Of a stretch of DNA of 64,000 nucleotides, positions 8,390 to 18,257 are shown piece by piece. The position numbers were made by a program, and so were the translations under genes. Numbering within the stretch: position 1 is the stretch's first letter; every line of letters starts with the position of its first letter. The DNA comes from Mycobacterium decipiens. Lineage in GTDB: Bacteria > Actinomycetota > Actinomycetes > Mycobacteriales > Mycobacteriaceae. The notes below the pieces were generated by a model, which worked only from the letters and a program-made list of their open reading frames with translations, was not told the origin of the DNA and did no database searches. The stretch lies in contig NZ_OY970459.1 of NCBI RefSeq assembly GCF_963853665.1, forward strand, positions 2,480,001 through 2,544,000. Direction: 5' to 3'.

Positions 8390-9783
8390 GCTTTGACGGG
8401 CCGGCGCTGGGCGATGAGCCAACCCAGGGTGAGGACCACGAACCATAGCGGGAACCATGCCAACGCGAGCGTGGTTTCGGGTTCGGTGGTCAGCGTCCAG
8501 ACCACGAACACGAAGAACGCAAGGATGGCCCAGCACATCGCCACGCCCCCGGGCATCTTGTAGACCGAGGCGGTGTGGCGCTGCGGGTGTCGGCGCCGGT
8601 AGACCAGATAGCTGACGATGATCATCGCCCACACAAACATGAACAGCAACGACGCGACCGCCGTGACGAGCGTGAACGCGCCAATCACCGACCGGCCGGC
8701 ATACAGCACCGGGATGGAGGTCAGCAGCAGCGGAGCCGTCAGCAGCAGGGCGGATGCGGGCACGCCGCCGCGGTTGAGTCGGCGGAAGGCCGCCGGGGCG
8801 TGGCCTTCGTCGGCGAGGCCGAAAAGCATTCGCCCGGTAGAGAAGAATCCCGAGTTCGCTGACGAGGACGCCGCGGTGATCACGACGAAGTTGACGATCG
8901 AGGCCGCGGCGACAAGTCCGGCCAGCGAGAACATCGCCACAAACGGGGACTGACCGCCGGCGAACTGCCGCCACGGCACCACGGCCAGGATTGCCAGCAG
9001 CGCACCGATGTAGAAGACCGCCACCCGCAGCGGAACCGCATTGATCGCGCGGGGAAGGGTGCGGCGCGGGTTCTCCGTTTCGGCCGCCGCGGTGCCGATG
9101 AGTTCCACACCGATGTAGGCGAAAAACGCGATCTGGAAGCCACTGACCACACCCAGGAAGCCCGTTGGGAAGAACCCGCCGTCGTTCCACAGGTTCTCGA
9201 TCGTTGCGTGCGCACCATGCGGGGAGACGAAGTTGGTCGCCACCAGGATCGCACCGATGGCGATCAGACAGATGATGGCGACGACCTTGATCAAGGCGAA
9301 CCAGAACTCCAGCTCCCCGAAATGGCGGACGCTGGACAAATTGACCAGAATGATCAAGCCAATCGTGACCACGGCCGGGAGCCAGGTGGGCAGGTCGGGC
9401 CACCAGAACTTTGAGTAGCCGGTGATCGCGACGAGGTCTGCGATGCCGGTGACGACCCAGGCGAACCAGTACGACCACCCCACGAAAAAGCCCGCCGCAG
9501 GGCCCAACAGGTCGGCGGTGAAGTCGACGAACGACTTGTAGTTCAGGTTCGACAGCAGCAGCTCGCCCATCGCGCGCAACACGAAGAACACGAAGAAGCC
9601 AATGATCCCGTACACCAGCAGCACCGCCGGACCGGCGAGGGAGATCGTTCGCCCGGATCCCATGAAGAGGCCGGTGCCGATCGCGCCTCCGATCGCGATC
9701 AACTGAATATGACGGTTGGCAAGGTCGCGACGCAGATGTGGTTGGGTCTCTGCCGGGTCGGCAACGGGGACATCGTTCGGCAT
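8194..9783 (-). CDS. cycA: CycA-like D-serine/D-alanine/glycine permease (Rv1704c-like)
   Basis: Amino acid permease of the APC/AAT family, 529 aa, about 12 membrane helices. The diagnostic first helix contains IGGAIGTGLFMGSGR; FWFALIKVVAII and ETENPRRTLPRAI are also family motifs. It imports D-alanine, D-serine and glycine and, in M. bovis BCG, is linked to D-cycloserine uptake. The ATG at 9783 is preceded by GAGGA at a good distance. The last ~65 residues are Ser/Thr-rich, have no membrane segment, and are encoded on the reverse complement of the 3' end of the ebo phosphodiesterase gene, so the C-terminus may have been created when the ebo genes were inserted. Confidence 0.88.
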   Translation of the reverse strand: MPNDVPVADPAETQPHLRRDLANRHIQLIAIGGAIGTGLFMGSGRTISLAGPAVLLVYGIIGFFVFFVLRAMGELLLSNLNYKSFVDFTADLLGPAAGFFVGWSYWFAWVVTGIADLVAITGYSKFWWPDLPTWLPAVVTIGLIILVNLSSVRHFGELEFWFALIKVVAIICLIAIGAILVATNFVSPHGAHATIENLWNDGGFFPTGFLGVVSGFQIAFFAYIGVELIGTAAAETENPRRTLPRAINAVPLRVAVFYIGALLAILAVVPWRQFAGGQSPFVAMFSLAGLVAAASIVNFVVITAASSSANSGFFSTGRMLFGLADEGHAPAAFRRLNRGGVPASALLLTAPLLLTSIPVLYAGRSVIGAFTLVTAVASLLFMFVWAMIIVSYLVYRRRHPQRHTASVYKMPGGVAMCWAILAFFVFVVWTLTTEPETTLALAWFPLWFVVLTLGWLIAQRRPVKAYLALCRTWASRMRSRTAVADTRAGASESSSGTDVITTGVSSSESGSLPCVPPTCVPVSPTTPIV

Positions 9784-9833
9784 ACGGGCGTCCTCATTCA
9801 GGTAGGAGCGGAGCTAGCGGAGACGGCCTCGCG

Positions 9834-11003
9834 CTATCCGGCAAACGGCGGCCGAGACATCACCGTAACCCGGAACCCGTACCGAGGACCTGCACCCCCC
9901 GCGCCGGTGCCCGGACCGGCCATCGGCATGCCACCCAACAGGTTTCCCGACGCCGCTGCCTCCGGTTGATCGACGATGTCGCTAACCAGCGGTGCGGAGG
10001 CCGAACCCACGGTCGGGGCCAAGCTCGGGGCGGCCCCCGCCCAGGTGCTCGGCACCGATAGCTTGCCGATGGCGGCCGCGTTGCCCAGACCGGCGGCTAC
10101 CGGCCCCGCTTCGCCGAGCGCCGCCGGTACGGCGCCCTCGGCTATGGCGATCGGTGCCCCGGCAGCTTCGGCGGCTTCGGGTCCGATCAATCCCAGCGCC
10201 CGCCACGATGTAATGAGGCTGTTGGCAATACCAATAGCGAAATACGGCAAACCCACGGTGTTGTAGAAAAGCTGTGATATGGGCAAGTACCAGTTGATGA
10301 ACCAATCCAGCCATCCCGGGGTTGCTCCGGCCGTCAAGAGGGACGAGAGGGGCGAGGTGAGCCCCATCAGCGTGCTGGGCAGGTTAGCGATCAGCTCGGC
10401 GATCGTGTTCTGCGCCGCACCGGCTGCAGTGCCAGCAGCTTTGCCGACTGCGGCCAGCTGCGACGCCGCGGCGCCGGGGCTGGTGGTGTGCGGCGGCGGG
10501 GCAAACGGTGTCACCTTCGCCGCGGTCGCCGAGGAACCCGCGTAGCTATACATGGCCATCGAGTCTTGGGCCCACATTTCACCGTATTGAGCTTCGGTGG
10601 TTGCGATCGAGGCGGTGTTCTGCCCGAACACGTTGCGCGCTACCAGCGAAGCTAGCTGAGCACGATTGGCTGCGATGAGTGGTGGGGGCACCATGGCGGC
10701 AAATGCAGTTTCATAAGCGGCCGCTGCTGCGCGCGCCTGACTGGCCGCTTGCTCTGCTTGGGCGGCGGTGGCTCTCATCCACGCCACGTAGGGGGCGACC
10801 GCCTCGACCATCAATGCCGACGCCGGACCCAGCCATTCTTCGGTGTTCAGCGTCGCAATCACCCTCTCGTAGCCGGCGGCCGCCGAACTCAGCTCCGCGG
10901 CCAGCCCGTTCCAGGCCGACGCGGCAGCAACTGTGGGTGATGACCCCGGGCCGGAATACATGCGCCCGGAGTTGACCTCCGGTGGCAACGCCCCAAAATC
11001 CAT
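9834..11003 (-). CDS. PPE22: PPE family protein, SVP subgroup (PPE22-like)
   Basis: 389-aa PPE protein. The N-terminal domain starts [18 protein letters not shown] and carries the WxG turn in [11 protein letters not shown], followed by the helical PPE core to about residue 170. The SVP motif [12 protein letters not shown] (Gxx-SVP-xxW) is present in the C-terminal part. Such proteins are secreted by ESX systems, usually ESX-5. The start is preceded by AGGAG about nine bases upstream. Position next to a second PPE gene and before cycA matches Rv1705c. Confidence 0.9.
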   Translation of the reverse strand: MDFGALPPEVNSGRMYSGPGSSPTVAAASAWNGLAAELSSAAAGYERVIATLNTEEWLGPASALMVEAVAPYVAWMRATAAQAEQAASQARAAAAAYETAFAAMVPPPLIAANRAQLASLVARNVFGQNTASIATTEAQYGEMWAQDSMAMYSYAGSSATAAKVTPFAPPPHTTSPGAAASQLAAVGKAAGTAAGAAQNTIAELIANLPSTLMGLTSPLSSLLTAGATPGWLDWFINWYLPISQLFYNTVGLPYFAIGIANSLITSWRALGLIGPEAAEAAGAPIAIAEGAVPAALGEAGPVAAGLGNAAAIGKLSVPSTWAGAAPSLAPTVGSASAPLVSDIVDQPEAAASGNLLGGMPMAGPGTGAGGAGPRYGFRVTVMSRPPFAG

Positions 11004-11066
11004 CGCTATGCACTCCTTACCTCGTCGCGGGCCGTGTCATACGGCGGCCGTCGGTCATTTCGCGCG

Positions 11067-12332
11067 CTATCCGACGTTCGGTTGGCGAGACATCACGGTG
11101 AGCCGTACTCCGTATCGGCGTCCCGTGTGGGCGGCGCGACTCCTGCCCTGCGTCGGTACACCCCGGAGGAGGCCCGATACCTCACCGACCTCAGTGGCGG
11201 CGCGAATACTAGGAACCGATATCCCCGCGGGCGGCGCCTGGGGCGTGGCGAGCTGAGCGCACCAGCTTGGCGGCACCGACATCGGTCCGATCTTGGCGGC
11301 CAGAGCCGCGCTCGCGGCCACCGGTCCCGCGCCCATCTGCGACAAGGCCGACCACGCAGCGGCTCCGCTCGCGCCGGCCGCTACCTCGCCCGCACCGGCC
11401 GTCGCCGCCGCGGGCGCCCACAACAGCTGTCCCGCGGTCCCAAGAATCATCAAAGTGAAGCCACCGCTGTCGTAGATGAACCCTTCTGCGGTAGCAAGGG
11501 CGCCAAGGAACATGATCCAGTACTGCTGTATGTCGCTCCATGGAATCGCCGCTACCGCGGTGTGCTGTGTTAGCACCGCGGCCAGCGCAGCGGCGCTGAT
11601 GAGGTGGGCGGTCGCTTCTGACAACGTTGACGCGAAGGTGCCTGCCGTGGTGCCGGCGGCCTGGTCCACCGCGGCGGTCTGGCCGGCCAGGGCGGCCGGG
11701 TTGGTGGTTATCGGCGGCGGTGCAAACGGAGTCAAAACCGAGGAAAGCGCGGCGGCGCTGGCATAGCCGAACATCGCGGCGGCGTCTTGGGCCCACATCT
11801 CGGCGTATTGCAACTCGGTGGTGGCGATCGCTGGCGTGTTTTGTCCGAACCAGTTGGTCGCGATGAGCGTCGTCAACAATGTCCGGTTGGCCGCGATCAC
11901 CGGCGGGGGCACCGTCATCGCAAAAGCCGCCTCAAAGGCCGCCGCCGTCGCCCTACCCTGAATCGCGGTCTGCTCGGCGAGCGTTGCGGTTGCACTCAAC
12001 CAGCAGACAAAGGGCAGGGCGGCGGCCACCATCGAATCCGACGCGGGCCCCGACCACCACCGCATGCTGGCCAGCTCGGAGATCACCGAATCGTAGCTCG
12101 TCGCCGCCGAGGAGAGTTCTGCGGCAATGTTGTCCCAGGCCGCCGCCGCTTCCATTAGGGGCCCCGATCCCGCCCCGCTGTACATGCGCCCGGAGTTGAC
12201 CTCGGGAGGTAACGCCCCAAAGTTGATTGCCCGGTGGGTGCTGCCGACGCCGACGGCGTCGACCCCACCCGGGCACCAGGTAGCGGTGCCCGGGGGGGCA
12301 TACCCCTGGCTGACAGGGACATCGAGGGTCAT
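11067..12332 (-). CDS. PPE23: PPE family protein, SVP subgroup (PPE23-like), with N-terminal extension
   Basis: PPE protein of 421 aa. The conserved PPE domain begins with [17 protein letters not shown], but the codon where most PPE proteins have their ATG is ATC here, so translation must start upstream. I use ATG 12332, giving [15 protein letters not shown] and about 38 residues before the PPE domain. As I recall, M. tuberculosis PPE23 has the same kind of leader. The WxG turn is WWSGPAS and the SVP motif is GPMSVPPSW. Expected to be exported by an ESX system; the extension could affect pairing with a PE partner or EspG. No PE gene is adjacent. Confidence 0.85.
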   Translation of the reverse strand: MTLDVPVSQGYAPPGTATWCPGGVDAVGVGSTHRAINFGALPPEVNSGRMYSGAGSGPLMEAAAAWDNIAAELSSAATSYDSVISELASMRWWSGPASDSMVAAALPFVCWLSATATLAEQTAIQGRATAAAFEAAFAMTVPPPVIAANRTLLTTLIATNWFGQNTPAIATTELQYAEMWAQDAAAMFGYASAAALSSVLTPFAPPPITTNPAALAGQTAAVDQAAGTTAGTFASTLSEATAHLISAAALAAVLTQHTAVAAIPWSDIQQYWIMFLGALATAEGFIYDSGGFTLMILGTAGQLLWAPAAATAGAGEVAAGASGAAAWSALSQMGAGPVAASAALAAKIGPMSVPPSWCAQLATPQAPPAGISVPSIRAATEVGEVSGLLRGVPTQGRSRAAHTGRRYGVRLTVMSRQPNVG

Positions 12333-13065
12333 CGAAATCCGCCTCGTTGTGAGACTGTTGGGCTGGCTCGACACCGGTGTCGGTGTGATAGCAATCACTA
12401 ATGCAACTGTGGCCTATCACATTAATATCTATAGGAGATCTTCTGCAAGAAAGATTTCAGCCATGTTTAATTCATGTAAATACCCTATAGGGGTATTTAG
12501 TATGGTGTGAACGAAATTTGCATCACGACCATTGGTAGAACGGTCGGTGCACCGGCGGGCGTCGCGGCACCGCGATCCACGTCGGCAACCGCACCGATCC
12601 TTGTTTCCGGGCAGGCGGGCAAGGCGAAAGTTGTTGCGGCCCTGGTGAAGAATAGGCGCTCGGTCTTGGGTTCGCCAGGGAAAGTCGCACGCAATGACGC
12701 CACGCATGGGCGACTGCCGGGCTCAGCCGAGCGGGCTTTTCGGGATCATCGCTGCACTGGAAGCACCGTCCGAGGGGCCGGCTGACTTCGCCCGTCGCTT
12801 CCGGATGTGACTCAGTTCTCAACGCCTGTGCGCTACCCATAGGACCGGCGGCCCGCCAGCACGCGCCGGTTCGCGTTGCGTCTCGCGCCGGCTGGGTGTC
12901 CCGACACCGGACTGGCGGCCATTTTCGGAGTGGGCCGATAGAATCTTCAAGATTTTTATTTTGCACGCTGCCGGAATTGAGGTCACTATCTCGATGGCCG
13001 ATAACGAGCTTGACGCCTACATCGACGATATGGGTCGCGCGCTGCCGAGCCGGAGCGACTGGACA
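12333..13065. other. Intergenic stretch of about 730 bp without a recognised gene
   Basis: The segment is AT-rich around 12415-12500 (rare in this window) and contains a perfect inverted repeat at 12478-12498. Short open frames on both strands have no recognisable domain, and their composition is that of high-GC shadow frames. It is probably the promoter region of PPE23 plus decayed sequence upstream of the drug exporter's 3' end. Confidence 0.5.
12478..12498. promoter_or_regulatory. Perfect inverted repeat, operator candidate
   Basis: AAATACCC-N5-GGGTATTT, eight perfectly paired bases around TATAG, in an AT-rich stretch about 150 bp upstream of the PPE23 start. The CCC/GGG arms around an AT core resemble operators of CsoR-family metal sensors, but the assignment is only by appearance. 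No obvious gene follows it on the plus strand. Confidence 0.4.
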
Positions 13066-14616
13066 TTAGGTCTGTATCGCGCCCGCCGGCCTTTTCGGCA
13101 GAAACACCACCGGGATGATTACCAACGTCGCCAACGCGGCCGCGACCACAAACACCACGGTGTAGGCCTGTGAGAGGTCGTTCAGCAGGTTGGCTGGAAA
13201 ATCGGGGGTCCGTGCTTGTTCCGGAATCGTCGACGGGTCAATGGGTACCCCGCGCCGGGCGGCGTCCTCGCGCAGGCTCGCCATCGTATTGGCGGCGGAA
13301 ATGTTCGCACTTCGGTTGAACTGGCTGGTCAGGATCACCGACATCAGTGCAGTTCCGATGGACGCGCCTACCTGCTGATTGACGTTGACCAGGGTCGACC
13401 CCCGCGCGATCTGGCGGGGGGCCAAGGTCTGCACAGCGGCAGCGGAAAGCGGCATCATCGCGCAACCCATGCCCATGCCCATGATCGTCAACCCGGTGAC
13501 CAGGGTGGGCAGGTAGTCGGCCTGGCTCGCGACCCCGTAGGCGAAGATGCCCATGCCCGATGCGATCAGTGCGAAGCCGACCACCAGGATCTGGCCCGGT
13601 CCACGTCGGTCAACGAGCAATCCGGCGAACGGCATGGTCAGCAGGGCACCGATGCCCCGGGGGGCCATGCTCATGCCGGACTGCAATGGCGTCTGGTGCA
13701 GCAATTCCTGAAAGTAGCTCGGAAACAGCAGCCCGGCACCAAAAAAGGCGGCCATGAAAATAAGCATCGCTGCGTTGGAAAGCGCCACCACCCGGTTCCG
13801 AAACAGCCGCAAATCGATCAGCGGATGATCCGCTCGGTAGAGGGCATGGAAAACGAACCCGGTGATCAATATCAGACCGATGGTCACCGGTATCCACACC
13901 TGACGATCGGTCAGCGTGCCGCGCTCTGGCACGACCGAAACCCCGTAAAGGAACGTTGCCAGGCCGGGCGACAGCAGCAGCATGCCGAGGAAGTCGAAGG
14001 TTTCCGACGGCGTCGGGTGATCGGAGGGCAGGACGATCGCCGCGAGGGCGAAGGCGGTCAGGCCGATCGGAAGGTTGATCCAGAAGATCCACTCCCAGCC
14101 ATAACTATCGATCAGCCAGCCGCCCAGCACTGGCCCGAAGACCGGGCCGAGCAGCATCGGGATGCCCAGCAGCGCCATTACGCGGCCCAGCCGCTTGGGA
14201 CCTGCCTCGTGGGTCAGGATGGTGAGGACCAGGGGTAGCAACATCCCGCCGCCGAGGCCCTGTGCCACCCGAAATGTGATGAGCAGTATGACGTTTGGCG
14301 CCATCGCGCATAGCAGCGAGCCCAGTGTGAACGCCGCGAGCGAGCCCATGAAGAGTCGTTTGGTGCCGAACCGGTCGGCGGCCCAACCTGCCAGTGGGAT
14401 CACGGCGGCCATCGCGAGTGTGTAGCCCGTCATCGTCCAGGCGACGATGGCGTGGGTGGTGTCGAACTCGGCGACAAAGGTGCGCTGTGCGACGGTGACC
14501 ACCGTCGTGTCCACGATCGCCATCATCGTGCCCAGGACACAGACGCCGGCGATGCGGAGCAGCCTCGCGTCGAGCTGGTCGGAACTTCGGTCTGTGCCCG
14601 GATCGTCGATGGCCAT
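13066..14616 (-). CDS. DHA2-family (EmrB/QacA) 14-helix MFS drug exporter
   Basis: 516-aa major facilitator with the 14-helix DHA2 layout. Motif C-like and motif A sequences are visible: the first helix ends MMAIVDTTVVTVAQ, then WTMTGYTLAMAAVIPLAGWAADRFG (positions 14389-14463) and GPVFGPVLGGWL. It is expected to expel drugs or lipophilic metabolites in exchange for protons. I start at ATG 14616; the frame is open 19 codons upstream but those are Arg-rich and overlap the promoter side. It is not in M. tuberculosis synteny as I recall it, so it may be an insertion between PPE23 and the SulP gene. No adjacent TetR-type regulator is visible. Confidence 0.88.
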   Translation of the reverse strand: MAIDDPGTDRSSDQLDARLLRIAGVCVLGTMMAIVDTTVVTVAQRTFVAEFDTTHAIVAWTMTGYTLAMAAVIPLAGWAADRFGTKRLFMGSLAAFTLGSLLCAMAPNVILLITFRVAQGLGGGMLLPLVLTILTHEAGPKRLGRVMALLGIPMLLGPVFGPVLGGWLIDSYGWEWIFWINLPIGLTAFALAAIVLPSDHPTPSETFDFLGMLLLSPGLATFLYGVSVVPERGTLTDRQVWIPVTIGLILITGFVFHALYRADHPLIDLRLFRNRVVALSNAAMLIFMAAFFGAGLLFPSYFQELLHQTPLQSGMSMAPRGIGALLTMPFAGLLVDRRGPGQILVVGFALIASGMGIFAYGVASQADYLPTLVTGLTIMGMGMGCAMMPLSAAAVQTLAPRQIARGSTLVNVNQQVGASIGTALMSVILTSQFNRSANISAANTMASLREDAARRGVPIDPSTIPEQARTPDFPANLLNDLSQAYTVVFVVAAALATLVIIPVVFLPKRPAGAIQT

Positions 14617-14875
14617 CAGCCCAGTATCGGGAAGTCGGTGCCGGCGAGCGACGGATTCGGCCGCATGGCGCACAGCATGTCATACGGCGGCAGCCGGTCG
14701 GCCGAGTCGCGGGTATTGGCTAGGATCGCTGCGGGCAAACCTCGGCAACGGCAGGGGTTGCCTTATCCATGGTCTTTGCGGCATGTTTAGGGCAGGGAGT
14801 GCCGGAAAGTCTGGTCGGCAACCCGGCCCGCAGCGGGTCGGGTTCGGGTTCGCTTGGCTAGAAGGTGCTTGCCTG

Positions 14876-16336
14876 GTGTTACAACGAATCGCCAAAGAGC
14901 TCTTATCCGGGGTGGCCGTCGCGATCGTTGCACTGCCGTTGGCGATAGCGTTCGGCATCACCGCCACCGGAACGTCCGAGGGCGCGCTCGTCGGGCTTTA
15001 CGGCGCCATCTTCGCCGGATTCTTCGCGGCGGTGTTCGGCGGGACGCCCGGCCAGGTGACCGGCCCCACCGGCCCAATCACGGTCGTCGCCACGGCAACC
15101 ATCGCCGCCCACGGGCTCGAGGCCGCCTTCGTCGCGTTCATCATGGGCGGCGTCTTTCAGATCCTGTTCGGGGTGTGTCGGCTCGGTTCGCTCATCCGCT
15201 ACATCCCCAGCCCCGTGGTCTCTGGGTTCATGGGCGGAATTGCGCTGATCATCATCATGACTCAATTGGGTCAGGTGCGGAACAGCTTCCTGATCGTAGT
15301 GGTGACGATCGTTTTGCTGCTGGCATCCGGCAGGCTCATCAAAGCGATTCCGCCAAGCCTGATAGTCCTCGTGCTGATCACCTCGACGCTGCCGATTATC
15401 GAGCCTTGGGTGGAGCACGTCAGGATTGGGCCGGTCTCGATCAACCGGGCGGTCGAGTACATCGGCGAGATCCCAGAGGCCATGCCGTCGTTCAATGTGC
15501 CGGAGGTCAGCGCTTCGCTGGCTGTGCAACTGCTGTTTTCGGCGCTGGCCATCGCGCTCCTAGGATCCATCGATTCGCTGCTGACGTCGGTCGTGATGGA
15601 CAGCATCACCGGAACCCGGCACCGCAGCAACAAAGAACTGATTGGCCAGGGGCTGGGAAATGTCGCCACCGGGCTGTTCGGCGGGCTGGCCAGCGCCGGT
15701 GCGACCGTCCGATCGGTGGTGAACATCAGAAATGGTGGCCGCACCGCGGTGTCGGCGGCCACCCACAGTGTCGTTCTGTTCACGTTCGTGGCTGGGCTCG
15801 GTCCGGTGGTGGAATACATCCCACTTGCCGTGCTCTCGGGAATCCTGATACTCGTTGCCGTCGGCATGTTCGACTGGAAGGCCATGCGTAAGGCACACGT
15901 GTCACCCAAAGGTGATGTCATCGTCTTGTTCGCGACGATGATCGTTACCGTCCTGGTCGATCTCACCGTCGCGGTGATGGTGGGAATCGTCCTCTCGCTG
16001 ATCGTCCATGGGCTTAGATCCCGGCAGCGCAAAGCCAAGGTCACCCAGGACGACACCGGCACGTACCGCATCGAGGGACCGCTGTCGTTCCTGTCCGTCG
16101 ACGGTGTGTTCAGCTCCCTGCGCAACGGCCATGACGATGTGTCGCTGGACCTCGAACACGTCACCTACCTCGACACTTCCGGTGCCCGTGCCTTGCTGAA
16201 TTTCATCGACCACTCCGAGATGGACGGCGTCGAGGTAAATATCAAGAAGATCCCACCGCACATCGAAAACCAAATCACCTCCTTCGCTGACCACAAGCAA
16301 CGCGACAAGCTAAGAAGCGTCCTACAATCAACCTGA
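14876..16336 (+). CDS. SulP-family anion transporter with STAS domain (Rv1707-like)
   Basis: 486-aa SulP/SLC26 transporter. The transmembrane part begins ELLSGVAVAIVALPLAIAFG and includes GGTPGQVTGPTGP and the family segment ALLGSIDSLLTSVVMDSITG. A C-terminal STAS domain of about 110 residues ends the protein, with the conserved DLEHVTYLDTSGARALL phosphorylation-type loop. It likely imports an anion such as sulfate or bicarbonate. GTG 14876 is chosen because the protein then begins at the conserved region, although the frame is open much further upstream into sequence opposite the MFS gene start. Confidence 0.85.
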   Translation: MLQRIAKELLSGVAVAIVALPLAIAFGITATGTSEGALVGLYGAIFAGFFAAVFGGTPGQVTGPTGPITVVATATIAAHGLEAAFVAFIMGGVFQILFGVCRLGSLIRYIPSPVVSGFMGGIALIIIMTQLGQVRNSFLIVVVTIVLLLASGRLIKAIPPSLIVLVLITSTLPIIEPWVEHVRIGPVSINRAVEYIGEIPEAMPSFNVPEVSASLAVQLLFSALAIALLGSIDSLLTSVVMDSITGTRHRSNKELIGQGLGNVATGLFGGLASAGATVRSVVNIRNGGRTAVSAATHSVVLFTFVAGLGPVVEYIPLAVLSGILILVAVGMFDWKAMRKAHVSPKGDVIVLFATMIVTVLVDLTVAVMVGIVLSLIVHGLRSRQRKAKVTQDDTGTYRIEGPLSFLSVDGVFSSLRNGHDDVSLDLEHVTYLDTSGARALLNFIDHSEMDGVEVNIKKIPPHIENQITSFADHKQRDKLRSVLQST

Positions 16337-16446
16337 CGAATTGGCTGGTTGATTTGCCTGCGGGTCTGCTGGCCCAGGCGTAGGCAGCCGTTAGACTTTC
16401 CTGCGATGTCCACCCTGACGCCCGTCACCACGAGCCGCGACCGGGT

Positions 16447-17310
16447 ATGACCGAGCACCCCGACAGCGGCATCGAGATCGGCCTCACCGGACGGCCGCCC
16501 CGGGCGATCCCTGACCCGCAGCCGCGCAGCTCGCACGGCCCGGCCAAGGTCGTCGCGATGTGCAACCAGAAGGGTGGAGTCGGGAAGACCACCTCGACGA
16601 TCAACCTGGGCGCCGCGCTCGCCGAGTACGGCCGGCGGGTGCTGCTGGTGGATATGGATCCGCAGGGCGCGCTGTCCGCGGGCTTGGGCGTGGCGCACTA
16701 TGAGCTCGACAAGACCATCCACAACGTGCTGGTGGAGCCCCGGGTGTCGATCGACGACGTGCTGCTCCACTCCCGGCTCAAGAACATGGATCTGGTCCCC
16801 AGCAACATCGACCTGTCCGCGGCGGAGATCCAACTGGTCAACGAGGTGGGGCGCGAACAAACCTTGGCCCGGGCGCTGTACCCGGTATTGGACCGCTACG
16901 ACTATGTGCTGATCGACTGTCAGCCGTCGCTGGGCCTGCTCACCGTCAACGGGCTGGCCTGCGCGGACGGCGTGGTCATCCCGACCGAATGCGAGTTCTT
17001 CTCGCTGCGCGGCCTGGCATTGCTCACCGATACCGTCGACAAGGTGCGTGACCGGCTCAACCCGAAGCTGGATATCAGCGGGATCTTGCTCACCCGCTAC
17101 GACCCGCGGACCGTCAACTCGCGAGAGGTCATGGCCCGCGTCGTGGAGCGGTTCGGTGATCTAGTGTTCGACACCGTGATCACCCGCACGGTTCGTTTCC
17201 CCGAGACCAGCGTCGCGGGCGAACCCATTACCACTTGGGCCCCGAAGTCGGCGGGTGCCCTGGCCTACCGCGCGCTGGCTCGCGAGTTGATCGACCGATT
17301 CGGCGTGTGA
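16447..17310 (+). CDS. parA: ParA/Soj-family ATPase (Rv1708-like)
   Basis: 287-aa deviant-Walker ATPase. Walker A' reads CNQKGGVGKTTSTINLG with the signature Lys, then VDMDPQGALSAG and the DCQPSLGLLT Walker B. Such proteins position chromosomes or large complexes; next to scpA/scpB it is likely part of the chromosome organisation operon, distinct from the parAB pair near oriC. The ATG lies in an ATGA overlap with a 14-codon frame (16406-16450) that starts ATGTCC, so translation could be coupled to that mini-ORF. The stop overlaps the scpA start (GTGA). Confidence 0.9.
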   Translation: MTEHPDSGIEIGLTGRPPRAIPDPQPRSSHGPAKVVAMCNQKGGVGKTTSTINLGAALAEYGRRVLLVDMDPQGALSAGLGVAHYELDKTIHNVLVEPRVSIDDVLLHSRLKNMDLVPSNIDLSAAEIQLVNEVGREQTLARALYPVLDRYDYVLIDCQPSLGLLTVNGLACADGVVIPTECEFFSLRGLALLTDTVDKVRDRLNPKLDISGILLTRYDPRTVNSREVMARVVERFGDLVFDTVITRTVRFPETSVAGEPITTWAPKSAGALAYRALARELIDRFGV

Positions 17311-18149
17311 ACGGCGTCGCGAACGGTGATACGGCACCTGAGAACGGCTGCCCGGATGGTTACGCGGATGGTTTCCGGGTCCGGCTGACCAACTTCGAGG
17401 GCCCGTTCGACCTGTTGCTGCAGCTGATCTTTGCGCATCGGCTCGACGTCACCGAGGTGGCGTTGCATCAGGTCACTGACGACTTCATCGCCTACACCAA
17501 AGCGATCGGTGCTCGGCTGGAACTGGAGGAGACCACAGCGTTCCTGGTGATCGCCGCGACCTTGCTCGATCTCAAAGCGGCCCGGCTACTGCCAGCCGGA
17601 CAGGTCGACGACGATGAAGACCTAGCGCTTCTTGAGGTACGCGACCTGCTGTTCGCCCGGTTGCTCCAATACCGGGCGTTCAAGCACGTTGCGGAGATGT
17701 TCGCCGAGCTGGAGGCCACCGCGTTGCGCAGCTATCCACGCGCGGTGTCGCTGGAGGACCGCTTCGCCGGGCTGCTTCCCGAGGTGATGCTCGGCGTCGA
17801 CGCTCACCGGTTCGCCGAGATCGCCGCGATCGCATTGACGCCGCGACCAGTGCCGACGGTGGCCATCGAGCATCTGCACGAGCTCATGGTCTCGGTTCCC
17901 GAGCAGGCCAAACACGTGCTGGCGATGCTGGAAGCGCGGGGCAGCGGCCAGTGGGCATCATTTTCGGAGTTGGTCGCCGACTGTACGGCGCCGATCGAGA
18001 TCGTTGGGCGCTTCCTGGCGCTGCTCGAACTGTATCGGACCCGGGCGGTAGCATTCGAGCAGTCAGAGCCGCTTGGCGTGCTCCAGGTTTCGTGGACCGG
18101 GGAACGGCCGACCAGCGAGGCCTTCGTAGATGTGCGAGACCAATCATGA
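17307..18149 (+). CDS. scpA: Segregation and condensation protein A
   Basis: 280-aa kleisin subunit that bridges SMC heads and, with ScpB, forms the bacterial condensin acting on newly replicated DNA. The conserved N-terminal helix reads LTNFEGPFDLLLQLIFAH, followed by VTDDFIAYT and the helical LVIAATLLDLKAARLLP. The C-terminal winged-helix region is FSELVADCTAPIEIVGRFLALLELYR. GTG 17307 overlaps the parA stop and gives a short Gly/Asn-rich leader before the conserved part. Confidence 0.93.
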   Translation: MNGVANGDTAPENGCPDGYADGFRVRLTNFEGPFDLLLQLIFAHRLDVTEVALHQVTDDFIAYTKAIGARLELEETTAFLVIAATLLDLKAARLLPAGQVDDDEDLALLEVRDLLFARLLQYRAFKHVAEMFAELEATALRSYPRAVSLEDRFAGLLPEVMLGVDAHRFAEIAAIALTPRPVPTVAIEHLHELMVSVPEQAKHVLAMLEARGSGQWASFSELVADCTAPIEIVGRFLALLELYRTRAVAFEQSEPLGVLQVSWTGERPTSEAFVDVRDQS

Positions 18150-18159
18150 CCGCGCGCAA

Positions 18160-18257
18160 GCGACGATGCAGAGCGCAGCGATGAGGAGGAGCGGCGCTGG
18201 TGACTGAAGCCGGCGACGATGCAGAGCGCAGCGATGAGGAGGAGCGGCGCTGGTGAC
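18160..18257 (+). repeat. Two direct copies of a 45-bp element between scpA and scpB
   Basis: Copies at 18160-18204 and 18213-18257 are identical over 45 bases and begin GCGACGATGCAGAGCGCAGC; the period is 53 bp. Each contains an AGGAGGAG purine block followed by GGTGAC, so each supplies a ribosome-binding site and a GTG. The downstream GTG is the scpB start. The upstream one (18200) opens an 18-codon frame that ends in a GTGA overlap with scpB. The element resembles a short intergenic repeat that I recall being scattered in mycobacterial genomes. Confidence 0.75.

Noticed and set aside
12507..12966. Short open frames on both strands after the AT-rich gap
   Set aside because: No domain, start signal or consistent composition; likely chance frames in GC-rich DNA.
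14447..14875. Extended N-terminus for the SulP transporter
   Set aside because: The extra residues overlap the MFS gene start on the other strand and have no SulP similarity; GTG 14876 starts at the conserved part.
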